From Acetofilamentum sp. (GTDB lineage: Bacteria; Bacteroidota; Bacteroidia; Bacteroidales; JAFGUD01), in contig DYKL01000005.1 of assembly GCA_020722645.1 (NCBI GenBank), forward strand, positions 1 through 32,151: 32,151 bases of DNA, given 5' to 3'. The notes beneath the pieces are model-generated. The model made no database searches. It saw only the letters and a list, made by a program, of their open reading frames with translations, and was not told where the DNA came from. Position numbers and translations under genes: made by a program. Positions 8,241 through 16,521 of this stretch are shown here, piece by piece (position 1 is the stretch's first letter; each line of letters opens with the position of its first letter).

Positions 8241-8792
8241 ATGAAATATCTTTTTTTTGATACTGAAACAACCGGTTTCCCGCCGTCTGCCAGATTAGTT
8301 CAAATTGCTTGGCAAATTTGGGAAGACAACTCTTTAATTTCCAAACAAAACCACATAATTAAACCCGAAGGATATATAATCCCTGATGAAGTAGCAAAAA
8401 TTCACGGCATTACAACTGAAATTGCTCTTAAAAAAGGTGAAGATTTATTTGAAATTATGTCGTTGTTTGACAAGGAAATTAATACAGTTGATTATTTAGT
8501 GGCTCATAATTATAATTTTGATTCAAAAATTGTAATGGGTGAATTTAAAAGATTATCTATGATAACTGTATTTGAGCAAATTCCACATTTAGATACAATG
8601 AAATCCAGTACAAATTATTTAAAATTGCCTAAAACGAGCAATAAATACGGAGGAGCATATAAGTATCCACGTTTAGAAGAACTATACTATAATTTGTTCA
8701 ATTCTAACTTTAAAAATGCACACTCGGCTGATGCTGATGTTGATGCTACTGCTAAATGTTTTTTTGAACTGCAAAGCAGAGGAGTTTTGTAA
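8241..8792 (+). CDS. DnaQ-like DEDDh 3'-5' exonuclease
   Basis: A 183-residue protein with the three exonuclease motifs of the DEDDh family. Motif I is FFDTETTG (Asp7, Glu9). Motif II is AHNYNFDSK (Asp94). Motif III is AHSADADVDAT (His161 four residues before Asp166). These residues bind the two metal ions that cleave the 3' terminal phosphodiester bond. It is a stand-alone domain the size of the polymerase III epsilon catalytic core, without a polymerase or BRCT partner. It could be a proofreading-type or an RNA/DNA-processing exonuclease. Its TAA is followed directly by the ATG of ruvX, so the two are likely translated together. Confidence 0.9.
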   Translation: MKYLFFDTETTGFPPSARLVQIAWQIWEDNSLISKQNHIIKPEGYIIPDEVAKIHGITTEIALKKGEDLFEIMSLFDKEINTVDYLVAHNYNFDSKIVMGEFKRLSMITVFEQIPHLDTMKSSTNYLKLPKTSNKYGGAYKYPRLEELYYNLFNSNFKNAHSADADVDATAKCFFELQSRGVL

Positions 8793-9209
8793 ATGAGAAT
8801 TTTGGCTATTGATTACGGCAAAAAAAGAACCGGTTTAGCTGTTACTGACCCTTTAAAAATTATTGCTCATTCTCTCGAAACTGTCGAAACATCTAAACTT
8901 AATGATTATATTGACAATTATCTAAAAAAAGAAGATGTCGAAGAAATTGTAATCGGTCATCCGAAACATTCTGACAATACAGATGCTGATATATTTGCTG
9001 AAATCAAAAATTTTCAAATTAAACTCGAAAAAAAATATCCTGATTTGATTTATACTTTTTGGGACGAAAGATATACATCAAAAATGGCTGTAAAATCAAT
9101 GGTTGAAGCGGGTTTCAAAAAGAAAGATAGAAGAAAAAAAGAAAATATTGATAAAATAGCCGCAACTATAATTTTACAGGAATATTTACAATCAAAACAA
9201 AACCATTAA
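8793..9209 (+). CDS. ruvX: RuvX/YqgF-family pre-16S rRNA nuclease / Holliday junction resolvase-like protein
   Basis: A 138-residue protein of the usual YqgF length with an RNase H-like fold. MRILAIDYGKKRTGLAVTDP carries the first catalytic Asp7. EEIVIGHPKH is the usual GxP strand (here GHP rather than GLP). FWDERYTSKMA holds the conserved DE(R) pair at 91-92. NIDKIAATIILQEYL, with Asp120, is the C-terminal signature. In E. coli, YqgF is needed for maturation of the 16S rRNA 5' end; other homologues cut Holliday junctions. It abuts the exonuclease gene with no spacer. Confidence 0.93.
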   Translation: MRILAIDYGKKRTGLAVTDPLKIIAHSLETVETSKLNDYIDNYLKKEDVEEIVIGHPKHSDNTDADIFAEIKNFQIKLEKKYPDLIYTFWDERYTSKMAVKSMVEAGFKKKDRRKKENIDKIAATIILQEYLQSKQNH

Positions 9210-9240
9210 TGTACTGACATTGCACACAATGTCTCTAAAA
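9207..9240 (+). promoter_or_regulatory. Leader hairpin repeat, copy 1 (upstream of MTH1187-family gene)
   Basis: Begins at the ruvX stop codon. The stem GACATTG/CAATGTC (7 bp) encloses tetraloop CACA and is embedded in TAATGTAC...TCTCTA. A near-identical copy lies at 29009-29040 before leuS, with the same stem and a different loop. In both cases the repeat begins exactly 44 nt before the ATG. Confidence 0.6.
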
Positions 9241-9250
9241 CAAAAAAATT

Positions 9251-9562
9251 ATGTCTGTTTTATTGGAATATGCAATGTTTCCCACAGATAAAGGCGAAAG
9301 TGTCAGCGAATATGTTTCTAAAATTATCGAAATGATTAGAAACTCCGGCTTTCAGTACAAATTAACTGCAATGGGTACAATAGTTGAAACTTCATCAGTT
9401 GAAGAAGCAACTGAAATTATCAACAAATCTTATTCAATTTTAGAAACTTACAGCAATAGAGTTTATGCTTCTATTAAATTAGACATACAAAAAAATAAGA
9501 AAAACAGATTGTTATCGAAAATAAAATCTATCGAAAATAAGATAGGTGAGGTTGAAAAATAA
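9251..9562 (+). CDS. MTH1187 / thiamine-binding family protein (UPF0045)
   Basis: A 103-residue protein beginning MSVLLEYAMFPTDKGESVSE, the typical N-terminus of this family. KLTAMGTIVE and EEATEIINKSYSILE then match its ferredoxin-like fold. Members of this family bind thiamine or related compounds as tetramers, and YkoF is a two-domain relative. The function in the cell is poorly defined. It sits 41 bp after ruvX behind the leader hairpin shared with leuS. No thiamine gene is next to it here, so the ligand is assumed from the family alone. Confidence 0.85.
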   Translation: MSVLLEYAMFPTDKGESVSEYVSKIIEMIRNSGFQYKLTAMGTIVETSSVEEATEIINKSYSILETYSNRVYASIKLDIQKNKKNRLLSKIKSIENKIGEVEK

Positions 9563-9610
9563 TTCTTTGATACCATTTTAATGCTAACTTGACAAATTTT
9601 ACCAACTTAT

Positions 9611-9632
9611 AGACACTTACAGGGGAGGCTTT
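9611..9632 (-). repeat. Dispersed 22-nt repeat, inverted copy
   Basis: AGACACTTACAGGGGAGGCTTT matches the reverse complement of the copy at 904-925 at 19 of 22 positions. It runs directly into the 18-bp tandem array before radA. Confidence 0.6.
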
Positions 9633-9699
9633 AAAAACTTTATGAACTTTAAAAACTTTATGAACTTTAAAAACTTTATGAACTTTAAAAACTTTCAAC
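9630..9699 (+). repeat. 18-bp tandem repeat, ~3.9 copies, abutting radA
   Basis: The unit TTTAAAAACTTTATGAAC is repeated perfectly at 9630-9647, 9648-9665 and 9666-9683, with a partial fourth copy to 9699. The array ends 9 bp before the GTG start of radA. It also contains ATG codons in a phase that opens a 27-codon frame, (MNFKNF)x3-QLIYCGKKN, ending at 9725 inside radA. Confidence 0.9.
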
Positions 9700-9708
9700 T
9701 AATATATT

Positions 9709-11064
9709 GTGGCAAAAAAAACTAAATTTGTTTGTTCAAATTGCGGTGCTAATTCTGCAACTTGGCTCGGCAAATGTCCTGTTTGCGGAGAATGGAACAC
9801 TTACGAAGAAGAAATAGTTATTTCATCAAAAAACGTTTCAAAAAGCATAAATACTTCTGCTGCCAAGCCGATTTTAATAAAAGAAATCAGCTCAAAACCA
9901 GAACAAAGGATTGATACAAAAAATTTGGAATTGAACAGAGTTCTTGGTGGCGGGATAATTTCGGGATCTCTAATTTTACTAGGCGGTGAACCGGGAATCG
10001 GCAAATCAACCCTCGCTTTGCAGGTTGCTCTTAGCCTTAACATTCCTGTTTTGTACATTTCAGGCGAAGAGAGTTTGCAACAAATTAAACTTCGAGCTCA
10101 AAGAATTAATCCCGAAAGCGAAAATTGCTTTGTACTTTCAGAAGTAAATTTGGAAAATATTTTGCTTAACATAGATTCTCTGAAACCACAACTTGTTGTT
10201 ATAGACTCTATACAAACAATTCAAAGCGAAAAAATTGAGTCAACTCCCGGAAGTGTTTCGCAAGTTCGTGAATGCACAACTATAATTCAAAGATACGCAA
10301 AACAGACAGATATACCGTTTATTATTATCGGTCATATCAACAAAGAAGGTAGCATAGCCGGACCAAAAATATTAGAGCATATAGTTGATACCGTACTTCA
10401 GTTTGAAGGCGACAGAAACTTTATGTACAGGATTTTACGTGGCATGAAAAACCGTTTTGGTTCAACTTCTGAAATAGGTATTTTTGAAATGAAAAACACA
10501 GGTCTAATCGAAATTAACAATCCTTCTGAACTGCTTATGTCTCAGGGCAATCAAGAAGTAAGCGGCGTAACTATTGCCGCAACACTCGAAGGAGCGAGAC
10601 CTTTATTGATTGAAATTCAGGCACTTGTCAGCACTGCTGTTTACGGAACACCACAAAGAAGCAGCACAACATTCGACATTCGCCGATTAAATATGCTTCT
10701 TGCTGTTTTAGAAAAAAGAGCCGGTTTCAGACTTTCCACAAAAGACGTTTTTTTGAATATTGCCGGTGGATTAAGAGTTTTTGATACAGCTCTTGATTTA
10801 GCTGTTATTGCATCTGTTCTATCATCTGATTTGGATTTATCAATTCCAAAAAATGTTTGTTTTGCCGGTGAAATTGGATTATCCGGCGAAGTCAGACCTG
10901 TCAGCAGAATTGAACAAAGAATCAGCGAAGCACAAAAATTAGGCTTAAAAGAAATTTATATTTCTAAATATACAAAAGGGGTAGAATACAATCGTTATAA
11001 TATTAAAGTTGTTTTAGTTTCAAAGGTCGAAGAAGTTTTTAAAAATTTATTCGGCAGAAAATAA
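9709..11064 (+). CDS. radA: DNA repair protein RadA (Sms)
   Basis: A 451-residue protein with a GTG start (GTG GCA AAA AAA); the family usually begins MAK(K)K. An N-terminal zinc finger has Cys9, Cys12, Cys23 and Cys26 (CSNC...CPVC). The RecA-like ATPase core has Walker A GGEPGIGKST (92-101), Walker B LVVIDSIQT (162-170) and the RadA-specific KNRFG motif (247-251). The C-terminal third is the Lon-protease-like domain (GGLRVFDTALDLAVIASVLS, then AGEIGLSGEVRPV), which lacks protease activity in this family. RadA promotes branch migration and processing of recombination intermediates. It is preceded by a tandem repeat and followed within 21 bp by a tRNA gene. Confidence 0.96.
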   Translation: MAKKTKFVCSNCGANSATWLGKCPVCGEWNTYEEEIVISSKNVSKSINTSAAKPILIKEISSKPEQRIDTKNLELNRVLGGGIISGSLILLGGEPGIGKSTLALQVALSLNIPVLYISGEESLQQIKLRAQRINPESENCFVLSEVNLENILLNIDSLKPQLVVIDSIQTIQSEKIESTPGSVSQVRECTTIIQRYAKQTDIPFIIIGHINKEGSIAGPKILEHIVDTVLQFEGDRNFMYRILRGMKNRFGSTSEIGIFEMKNTGLIEINNPSELLMSQGNQEVSGVTIAATLEGARPLLIEIQALVSTAVYGTPQRSSTTFDIRRLNMLLAVLEKRAGFRLSTKDVFLNIAGGLRVFDTALDLAVIASVLSSDLDLSIPKNVCFAGEIGLSGEVRPVSRIEQRISEAQKLGLKEIYISKYTKGVEYNRYNIKVVLVSKVEEVFKNLFGRK

Positions 11065-11073
11065 AAATTTTAT

Positions 11074-11081
11074 TACTTTTG
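11074..11081 (+). promoter_or_regulatory. Candidate -7 box (TACTTTTG) for tRNA-Arg
   Basis: An exact TAnnTTTG match. Its end is 4 bp before the first base of the tRNA, so transcription would start at or within a few bases of the mature 5' end. It lies 9 bp after the radA stop codon. Confidence 0.65.
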
Positions 11082-11085
11082 CAGC

Positions 11086-11159
11086 GGCTCCGTAGCTCAA
11101 CTGAATAGAGCATCAGACTTCGGATCTGAGGGCTGCGGGTTTGAATCCCGCCGGAGTCA
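11086..11159 (+). tRNA. tRNA-Arg (anticodon TCG)
   Basis: A 74-nt cloverleaf. The acceptor GGCTCCG pairs with CGGAGTC (one G-T wobble). The D stem is GCTC/GAGC. The anticodon stem TCAGA/TCTGA encloses loop CTTCGGA, giving anticodon TCG (codon CGA and, with modification, other CGN). The T stem GCGGG/CCCGC encloses TTTGAAT. The discriminator base is A. CCA is not encoded and must be added by the nucleotidyltransferase. Confidence 0.95.
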
Positions 11160-11190
11160 CTATTGAGTTAAAAGTTAATAAAGTTCATAG

Positions 11191-11342
11191 TTATACTAAA
11201 CCGCTTCCAAAATTTGTAAATTAACGTATATAGTTTTTTTGAATTTGTAATCCGAAAAGTCCTATAAATCAGCTGATTAGTTAAATTCGGATTACAAATC
11301 CGAATTAGCAATGTTATGAAATCTTGCGGCGGCTTAGTATAA
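11191..11342. repeat. 152-bp nested palindrome (MITE-like) next to tRNA-Arg
   Basis: The terminal arms TTATACTAAACCGC (11191-11204) and GCGGCTTAGTATAA (11329-11342) are complementary with one wobble. The inner arms ATTTGTAATCCGAA (11243-11256) and TTCGGATTACAAAT (11286-11299) are perfect. The right inner arm is also part of a second, competing palindrome: AATTCGGATT (11284-11293), ACA, AATCCGAATT (11297-11306). The flanks AAGTTCAT (11181) and AAGTTTAT (11343) differ by one base and could be a worn target duplication. The element has no coding capacity. Confidence 0.65.
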
Positions 11343-11460
11343 AAGTTTATGTTGATTTTAATTTATTTTTTTTAGGTGGAATTTGGACTAAATTAAAACA
11401 CACGCAAAATCCTATAACTTATTCTTACCTTTTTTAAAATTTTCTAAATATGTTTTTAAA

Positions 11461-11493
11461 TATTTTTGGATAATATTGTTCTAAATACATTTG
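11461..11493 (+). promoter_or_regulatory. Candidate promoter(s) of the Hyf-like operon
   Basis: There are two exact TAnnTTTG boxes: TATTTTTG (11461-11468) and TACATTTG (11486-11493). The second has a TTG at 11466-11468, 17 bp upstream, which fits the TTG-N17-23-TAnnTTTG pattern of this phylum. It would give a leader of roughly 45 nt before the ATG at 11544. Confidence 0.55.
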
Positions 11494-11543
11494 CCGCCAT
11501 TTTTAATTTTTTCTTATTTATTATTAAATATAACATAAACAAA

Positions 11544-13526
11544 ATGAAAGAACTTTTTATTATATTAATATCATTATTAAGCTTAAGTATTTTTATTGTT
11601 CCGAAAAAAATGCAATACTTTTTAATGCTGATTAGCCAGATAATTCTAATGCTTTTTTCCGGTTATTTTGCTTTTTTAGCTTTTAATGGTAATCAAACGA
11701 TACAAATCAAACTTTTCAGTATTCTGGGGAATGATGTAAACATTATTGCAGACAGCCTTTCTGCATTTTTTATATTTGTCATCAATTTAACCGTTTTTAC
11801 AGGTTCTTTATATGCTTATGGCTATTTAAAACCTTATCGTGATGTTAAAACAAAAACTGAAATGGCTTGGCATTATTTCAATTTTCTGCTTTTGCATATT
11901 TCAATGTTAATGGTTGTTGTTTTACGTGAAGGTATTAGCTTTTTGTTTTTTTGGGAATTAATGTCGGTATCTACATTTTTTCTTATTCTTTTTGATTCAG
12001 AAAGCCAAGAAAATAAAAAAGCAGGTATTAAATTTTTAATTCAAATGCACATTGCTTTTTTTATACTTATTGCCACTTTTTTAATAATTAGTCTAAAAAC
12101 AAACCAAAGTATTGGCTTTGATAGTTTAACAGCCTATTTTAACACCTTTCCTGTTTTTCCTTTATTTTTAATGTTTTTTATAGGATTTGGAATTAAAGCA
12201 GGTTTTATACCACTGCATACTTGGTTACCACACGCACATCCGGCTGCTCCTTCTCACATTTCGGGTGTTATGAGCGGTGTTATGATTAAAATGGGGATTT
12301 ATGGAATTTTGAGAGTTATAACCTATATTCACACAAATCTTTTATCAATTGGTGTTTTAATACTCATTATTTCTATATATTCAGGTATTATCGGTGTTAT
12401 TATTGCTATTGTTCAACACGATTTTAAAAAATTATTAGCTTATCACAGTATCGAAAACATTGGAATAATTGGAATAGGAATAGGATTTGGTGTCATAGGC
12501 ATTGCTGTAAATAACCCGATATTGGCTTGTCTGGGATTTGCAGGCGGCTTATTGCACATTCTTAATCATTCACTTTTCAAATCTTTGCTTTTTTATTCTG
12601 CCGGTAGTGTTTACCAACAAACTCACACAAGAAATATTGAACAATTAGGCGGTTTAGGTAAAAAAATGCCAGCAACAGCATTATTTTTCCTTATCGGTGC
12701 TGCTGCTATTTCAGGTTTACCTCCTTTTAATGGTTTTATTTCCGAATTTCTAATTTACGGCGGATTATTCAAATCTTTATCTAATAATAACTTTATATTT
12801 ACTTTTACACTTTTAAGCGGCATTATTGCATTAGTAATTATTGGGGGTTTAGCTGTTTTTTGTTTTACTAAAGTATTCAGCATAATTTTTCTGGGTAATG
12901 CAAGAAGTAAAGACACTGAAAAAGCATCTGAAGTTAAAAAAATTATGCTTTTACCTAAATTAATTATTACTCTTGTTATTGTTTTTATAGGCTTTTTCCC
13001 GTTTTTAATTTTAAAACCTCTTTCTATATTAACAGGAACTTTTATTGAAAACACTTCTTTTTTATTCAATATCGAAGGTATTATGACGAATATTTCAATA
13101 ACAGTTGGCATTCTTGTAGTTTTAATTGCAATTTTATGGTTTATAAAGAAACAATTTTATAAAAAACAATCAAAAACAATTGAAACAACCTGGGGTTGCG
13201 GATATACGGGTGCTAATCCTGCTGTTCATCAATACACAGCTACTTCTTATGCTAATTATATTGTCAGAAAAGCAAAATATATTGTTGGGGTCAAAAAACA
13301 CTTCAAACCTATCGAAAAAGATGATATTTTCCCCGAAAAAACTGAATTTGAGACACATAGCTCTGATGTATTCGAGGAAAAAACAATTTTGAAACCTGTT
13401 AATAAAATATTAAATTTTCTTGAAAAAATTGCAGTATTTCAAACCGGAAATATTCAGCATTACCTTTTATACGCATTGTTTTTTATTTTTCTTATTTCAA
13501 TTTTAACAATACTAAAAATTATATAA
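11544..13526 (+). CDS. HyfB-like proton-antiporter-type membrane subunit
   Basis: 660 residues from the ATG at 11544. A TTG at 11466 would add a 26-residue tail that is less typical. It is a multi-spanning protein of the NuoL/HyfB family. It keeps the ionisable residues of the ion channel: Glu138 in FLFFWELMS, Lys218 in GIKAGFIPLHTWLPHAHPAA, Lys249 in SGVMIKMGIYG, and the HILNHSLFKSLLFYSAG helix. The C-terminal loop carries WGCGYTGANPAVHQYTATSY, typical of HyfB and HycC subunits of group 4 hydrogenases, and one more TM closes the chain. It should sit at the distal membrane arm and move protons or Na+. It begins a tightly packed six-gene operon. Confidence 0.88.
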   Translation: MKELFIILISLLSLSIFIVPKKMQYFLMLISQIILMLFSGYFAFLAFNGNQTIQIKLFSILGNDVNIIADSLSAFFIFVINLTVFTGSLYAYGYLKPYRDVKTKTEMAWHYFNFLLLHISMLMVVVLREGISFLFFWELMSVSTFFLILFDSESQENKKAGIKFLIQMHIAFFILIATFLIISLKTNQSIGFDSLTAYFNTFPVFPLFLMFFIGFGIKAGFIPLHTWLPHAHPAAPSHISGVMSGVMIKMGIYGILRVITYIHTNLLSIGVLILIISIYSGIIGVIIAIVQHDFKKLLAYHSIENIGIIGIGIGFGVIGIAVNNPILACLGFAGGLLHILNHSLFKSLLFYSAGSVYQQTHTRNIEQLGGLGKKMPATALFFLIGAAAISGLPPFNGFISEFLIYGGLFKSLSNNNFIFTFTLLSGIIALVIIGGLAVFCFTKVFSIIFLGNARSKDTEKASEVKKIMLLPKLIITLVIVFIGFFPFLILKPLSILTGTFIENTSFLFNIEGIMTNISITVGILVVLIAILWFIKKQFYKKQSKTIETTWGCGYTGANPAVHQYTATSYANYIVRKAKYIVGVKKHFKPIEKDDIFPEKTEFETHSSDVFEEKTILKPVNKILNFLEKIAVFQTGNIQHYLLYALFFIFLISILTILKII

Positions 13527-13527
13527 A

Positions 13528-14442
13528 ATGGGCATTAGCATAATTTTAATAATAATTACCGCATTGTTGTTTCCCGGAATTGTAACTTTTGCCAAAACAA
13601 AAATTGTAGGTAGAAAAGGTCCAAAAATTATTCAACCTATTTACGACCTTTTTAAACTTTTTAAAAAAAGGAATGTTTATAGTCAGACAAGCGGAATTAT
13701 TTTTCAAATTGCTCCGATTATATACTTTGCAACTGTTTTTTTAGCCGCATTTTTTATACCGATTGGCAATTACAAAGCAATCATATCTTTTAACGGCGAT
13801 TTTGTTTTATTTGCATATTTACTCGGATTCGGAAGATTTATGATGATTCTTGCCGCTATGGACACAGGCAGCGGCTTCGAAGGTATGGGGGCTAATAGAG
13901 AAGCTTTTTATTCTTTACTTGCTGAACCAGCATTTTTTATTATTTTTTCCTCGGTTGCACTAATGACCGGACATACTTCTTTTTACGATATTTTTAATAA
14001 TTTGCATATAGAAACTGCTTTGTCTTATTTTGTGGCAGCTTTATCAATTTATATTTTATTTTGGGTTTCAATGGTAGAAAACAGCCGAATGCCGGTTGAT
14101 GACCCCAAAACTCACCTCGAATTAACTATGGTTCACGAAGTTATGGTGCTTGACCACAGCGGATTTGAGCTTGCTTTGATTCAGCTTGCAGGTGGTCTGA
14201 AATTTGCAATTTTTGGAACTTTGATTTATAATTTTATTCTGCCTATTCAAAATAATTTTTTAGCTAATTTAATTTTGTTTCCTATTGTTATACTGATTTA
14301 CGCCCTTTTAGTTGCTGTTTCTGAATCTTATAAAGCAAGAAATAAAATGCAAAAAAATGCTCAATGGATAATTACTTTGTCAGCTATTTCAATTGTTGTT
14401 TTTTTATCTGTTTTAATAATAACCGAAAAAATAATTTTTTAA
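13528..14442 (+). CDS. HyfC/NuoH-like membrane subunit
   Basis: A 304-residue membrane protein starting one base after the previous stop. It has the NuoH-family signatures GRKGPKIIQPIYDLFKLFKK near the N-terminus, GFGRFMMILAAMDTGSGFEGMG in the middle, and ENSRMPVDDPKTHLELTM followed by VHEVMVLDHSGFELAL in the third quarter. The last is the form seen in HycD and HyfC rather than complex I NuoH. This subunit links the membrane arm to the peripheral arm and lines the entry route for the quinone (complex I) or its equivalent cavity. About eight hydrophobic segments are visible. Confidence 0.9.
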   Translation: MGISIILIIITALLFPGIVTFAKTKIVGRKGPKIIQPIYDLFKLFKKRNVYSQTSGIIFQIAPIIYFATVFLAAFFIPIGNYKAIISFNGDFVLFAYLLGFGRFMMILAAMDTGSGFEGMGANREAFYSLLAEPAFFIIFSSVALMTGHTSFYDIFNNLHIETALSYFVAALSIYILFWVSMVENSRMPVDDPKTHLELTMVHEVMVLDHSGFELALIQLAGGLKFAIFGTLIYNFILPIQNNFLANLILFPIVILIYALLVAVSESYKARNKMQKNAQWIITLSAISIVVFLSVLIITEKIIF

Positions 14443-14443
14443 A

Positions 14444-15073
14444 ATGAACCTAATACTTCTTATAATTTTAATGGCATCTCTTGTCTATTTTTTTCTGACC
14501 GAAAGAACTTCTAATTATGTAAAAATTTTGACATTACAAGGGACTTTACTTTTTGCAATAGCATTGATTAACTTAATTGACATCAGTACGCTTGCATTAA
14601 TTTTAATTCTACTTGAAACAATTATAATAAAAGCTATTATCGTTCCTCAATTCTTAAACCAATTAAGACGAACAAATAACTTGAGGCGTGTTGCTCAAAG
14701 TCAGGTTGCTGTTTTTTATTCAATTATTTTAATTGTCTCTATTATAATTATCAGTTTTTTTGCTGCATATTACGTTAAAAATCAATATATTCAATTAAGT
14801 TTTTTTACTGTTTCAATTTCCACGGTTTTAGGAGGAATCTATTTTATTATAATTCACAAAAATCTTTTTAATCACATAGTAGGTTTTTTGATTATTGAAA
14901 ATGGTGCTTTTTTATTGTCGCTTGCTGTTGGCGGCGAATTTCCTTTTTTGGTCAGTATGGCTGTTTTGATAGATATTCTTATGGCTGTGCTTATAATTGG
15001 TGTTTTTGTTAATAAAATAGGCAGCACTTTTGGAGATATGTCTATTTCAAGTTTAAATAAAATAAAAGATTGA
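14444..15073 (+). CDS. HyfE/NuoK-like membrane subunit
   Basis: A 209-residue, very hydrophobic protein with about six membrane segments, of HyfE length. Recognisable parts are LALILILLETIIIKAIIVPQ, which keeps a membrane Glu, LRRTNNLRRVAQSQ in the loop, and HIVGFLIIENGAFLLSLAVG, the NuoK-like helix with a second membrane Glu. It starts one base after the NuoH-like gene, and its TGA overlaps the next ATG (TGATG). It should form part of the ion-translocating path beside the antiporter subunits. Confidence 0.85.
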   Translation: MNLILLIILMASLVYFFLTERTSNYVKILTLQGTLLFAIALINLIDISTLALILILLETIIIKAIIVPQFLNQLRRTNNLRRVAQSQVAVFYSIILIVSIIIISFFAAYYVKNQYIQLSFFTVSISTVLGGIYFIIIHKNLFNHIVGFLIIENGAFLLSLAVGGEFPFLVSMAVLIDILMAVLIIGVFVNKIGSTFGDMSISSLNKIKD

Positions 15074-16500
15074 TGATGATAATATTATATTTTCTGATAG
15101 TATCGGCAGTTTTTGCTTCTCTTTCGTTTTTTATTAAGAACAAAATTCTGCATATTATAATTGCTGTTTTTTACAGTTTTATGCAAATAGGGCTGACTAT
15201 TTATGCTTATTTGAATATCAACAATTTTGATTCTGTTTATTTTAAATTTGACAGCTTATCTATTTTATTGAACGGACTGTTAAATATCATTCTGATTCCT
15301 GTTTTATTTCACAGCAAATATTATATAGAAAGACACGTTGCTACAATTAAAAACAGGGGACGATTTATAACTATGATAATAATTCTCTCTTCTGCTTTGA
15401 GTAGTATCTATTTTACCGACAATGTCGTTCTTGTTTGGGTATGTTTGGAAATCACAACCATTTGCGTTACATTTTTGATTTATCACGAAAGATACATCGC
15501 TGCATTAGAAGCCGCTTGGAAGTATTTGTTTATTTCATCGTTCGGAATTACCATTGCCTTTTTGGGTATATTATTTTTATCAGTTCAAGGTAACAATGCT
15601 AACGAAGTTTCTCTTTCTTTTACTCATCTGAACTCAATTGCACATAATATTGACCCGTTATTTTTAAAAATAGCCTTTTTATTGTTAATAACAGGTTACA
15701 GTATAAAAATCAACGTTTTCCCTTTGTATGCTGCCACTATTGATGCCAAAACGACTGCTCCTTTTGCAGTAAATGCAATAACATCTACTGCTTTAATTAA
15801 CGGAGGCTTTATTGCAGTTTTCCGAATTTATGCAATTATTTCAAAAACAGATTCTTTCAAATGGGTTCAAAATATTTTGTTTATTGTTGGGATAATAAGC
15901 TTGTTTATTGTTAGCATTCAATTATTTAAGGTAAGAAGATTTAAAAGAATGTTTGCTTTTTCAAGTATGGAGCATCTTGCGTTAATTTTTATTGCAATTT
16001 CATTAGGAAAAATAGGCTTATATGCGGCTATGTTGCATTTAGTATTTCATACACTTTCAAAAACAGGTGTATTTTTACATTTTGGTCAAATCAGGGCTTT
16101 TTTTCAAAGCGCGTGGATTAAAGATACAGGTGATTATTTCAAAAAAAACGGATTTAGTGCATTAGTTTATATTTTTAGTATTTTAACTATTACTGCTATT
16201 CCTCCTTCGGGTATGTTTGTCAGCGAATTTCTGATATTTAAAGCACTTTTTGAAACAAAACAATACATAACAGCTGTATTGATAATTATTCTTCTGACAA
16301 TTATTGTTTATTTGATATTTAAACATTCTATGCAATTATTATTTGGAAAATTACCCGAAAATTTCAAACAGGAAAATGCAATTGTATCCAAATTTGAGCC
16401 GGTTTCACAGATTTTTTTATTTTCATTAGTAATTTATTTGGCATATTTTCCGCCTGAATTTTTTACTGAACTTATTAAATCTGTTTTACAAATTTTTTAA
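15073..16500 (+). CDS. HyfF-like antiporter-type membrane subunit
   Basis: 475 residues from the ATG at 15073, which overlaps the previous stop as TGATG. A TTG three bases earlier is also in frame. It belongs to the NuoN/NuoM/HyfF family. Glu126 in VCLEITTICVTFLIYHERY, the ALEAAWKYLFISSFG stretch and Lys212 in GYSIKINVFPLYAATIDAKT match the functional positions of HyfF, where ALEAAWKY is characteristic. A second lysine-bearing region (LHLVFHTLSKTGVFLHFGQI) follows. It is the second full antiporter-like subunit of the complex, so the membrane arm has at least two potential ion channels. Confidence 0.87.
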   Translation: MMIILYFLIVSAVFASLSFFIKNKILHIIIAVFYSFMQIGLTIYAYLNINNFDSVYFKFDSLSILLNGLLNIILIPVLFHSKYYIERHVATIKNRGRFITMIIILSSALSSIYFTDNVVLVWVCLEITTICVTFLIYHERYIAALEAAWKYLFISSFGITIAFLGILFLSVQGNNANEVSLSFTHLNSIAHNIDPLFLKIAFLLLITGYSIKINVFPLYAATIDAKTTAPFAVNAITSTALINGGFIAVFRIYAIISKTDSFKWVQNILFIVGIISLFIVSIQLFKVRRFKRMFAFSSMEHLALIFIAISLGKIGLYAAMLHLVFHTLSKTGVFLHFGQIRAFFQSAWIKDTGDYFKKNGFSALVYIFSILTITAIPPSGMFVSEFLIFKALFETKQYITAVLIIILLTIIVYLIFKHSMQLLFGKLPENFKQENAIVSKFEPVSQIFLFSLVIYLAYFPPEFFTELIKSVLQIF

Positions 16501-16521
16501 TTAATTGTTATATCAGAAACT

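Larger units (their letters stand above)
11160..11543. other. 384-bp spacer with a repeat element and the promoter of the Hyf-like operon
   Basis: No gene is supported here. The left half is filled by the 152-bp nested palindrome (11191-11342). The right half contains two exact TAnnTTTG boxes (11461 and 11486) and an A/T-rich leader up to the ATG at 11544. An in-frame TTG at 11466 could in principle extend the first subunit by 26 residues, but that is less likely. Confidence 0.7.

Noticed and set aside
9630-9699. CRISPR-like array
   Set aside because: The units are directly adjacent, 18 bp and without unique spacers, so it is a simple tandem repeat.
11466-11543. TTG start giving the HyfB-like protein 26 more residues
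   Set aside because: The ATG at 11544 gives a normal N-terminus directly entering the first membrane helix, and the extension overlaps candidate promoter boxes.
12755-13392. Additional open frames on both strands inside the HyfB-like gene
   Set aside because: They lie wholly within a well-supported gene in other frames, with no family resemblance or start context.
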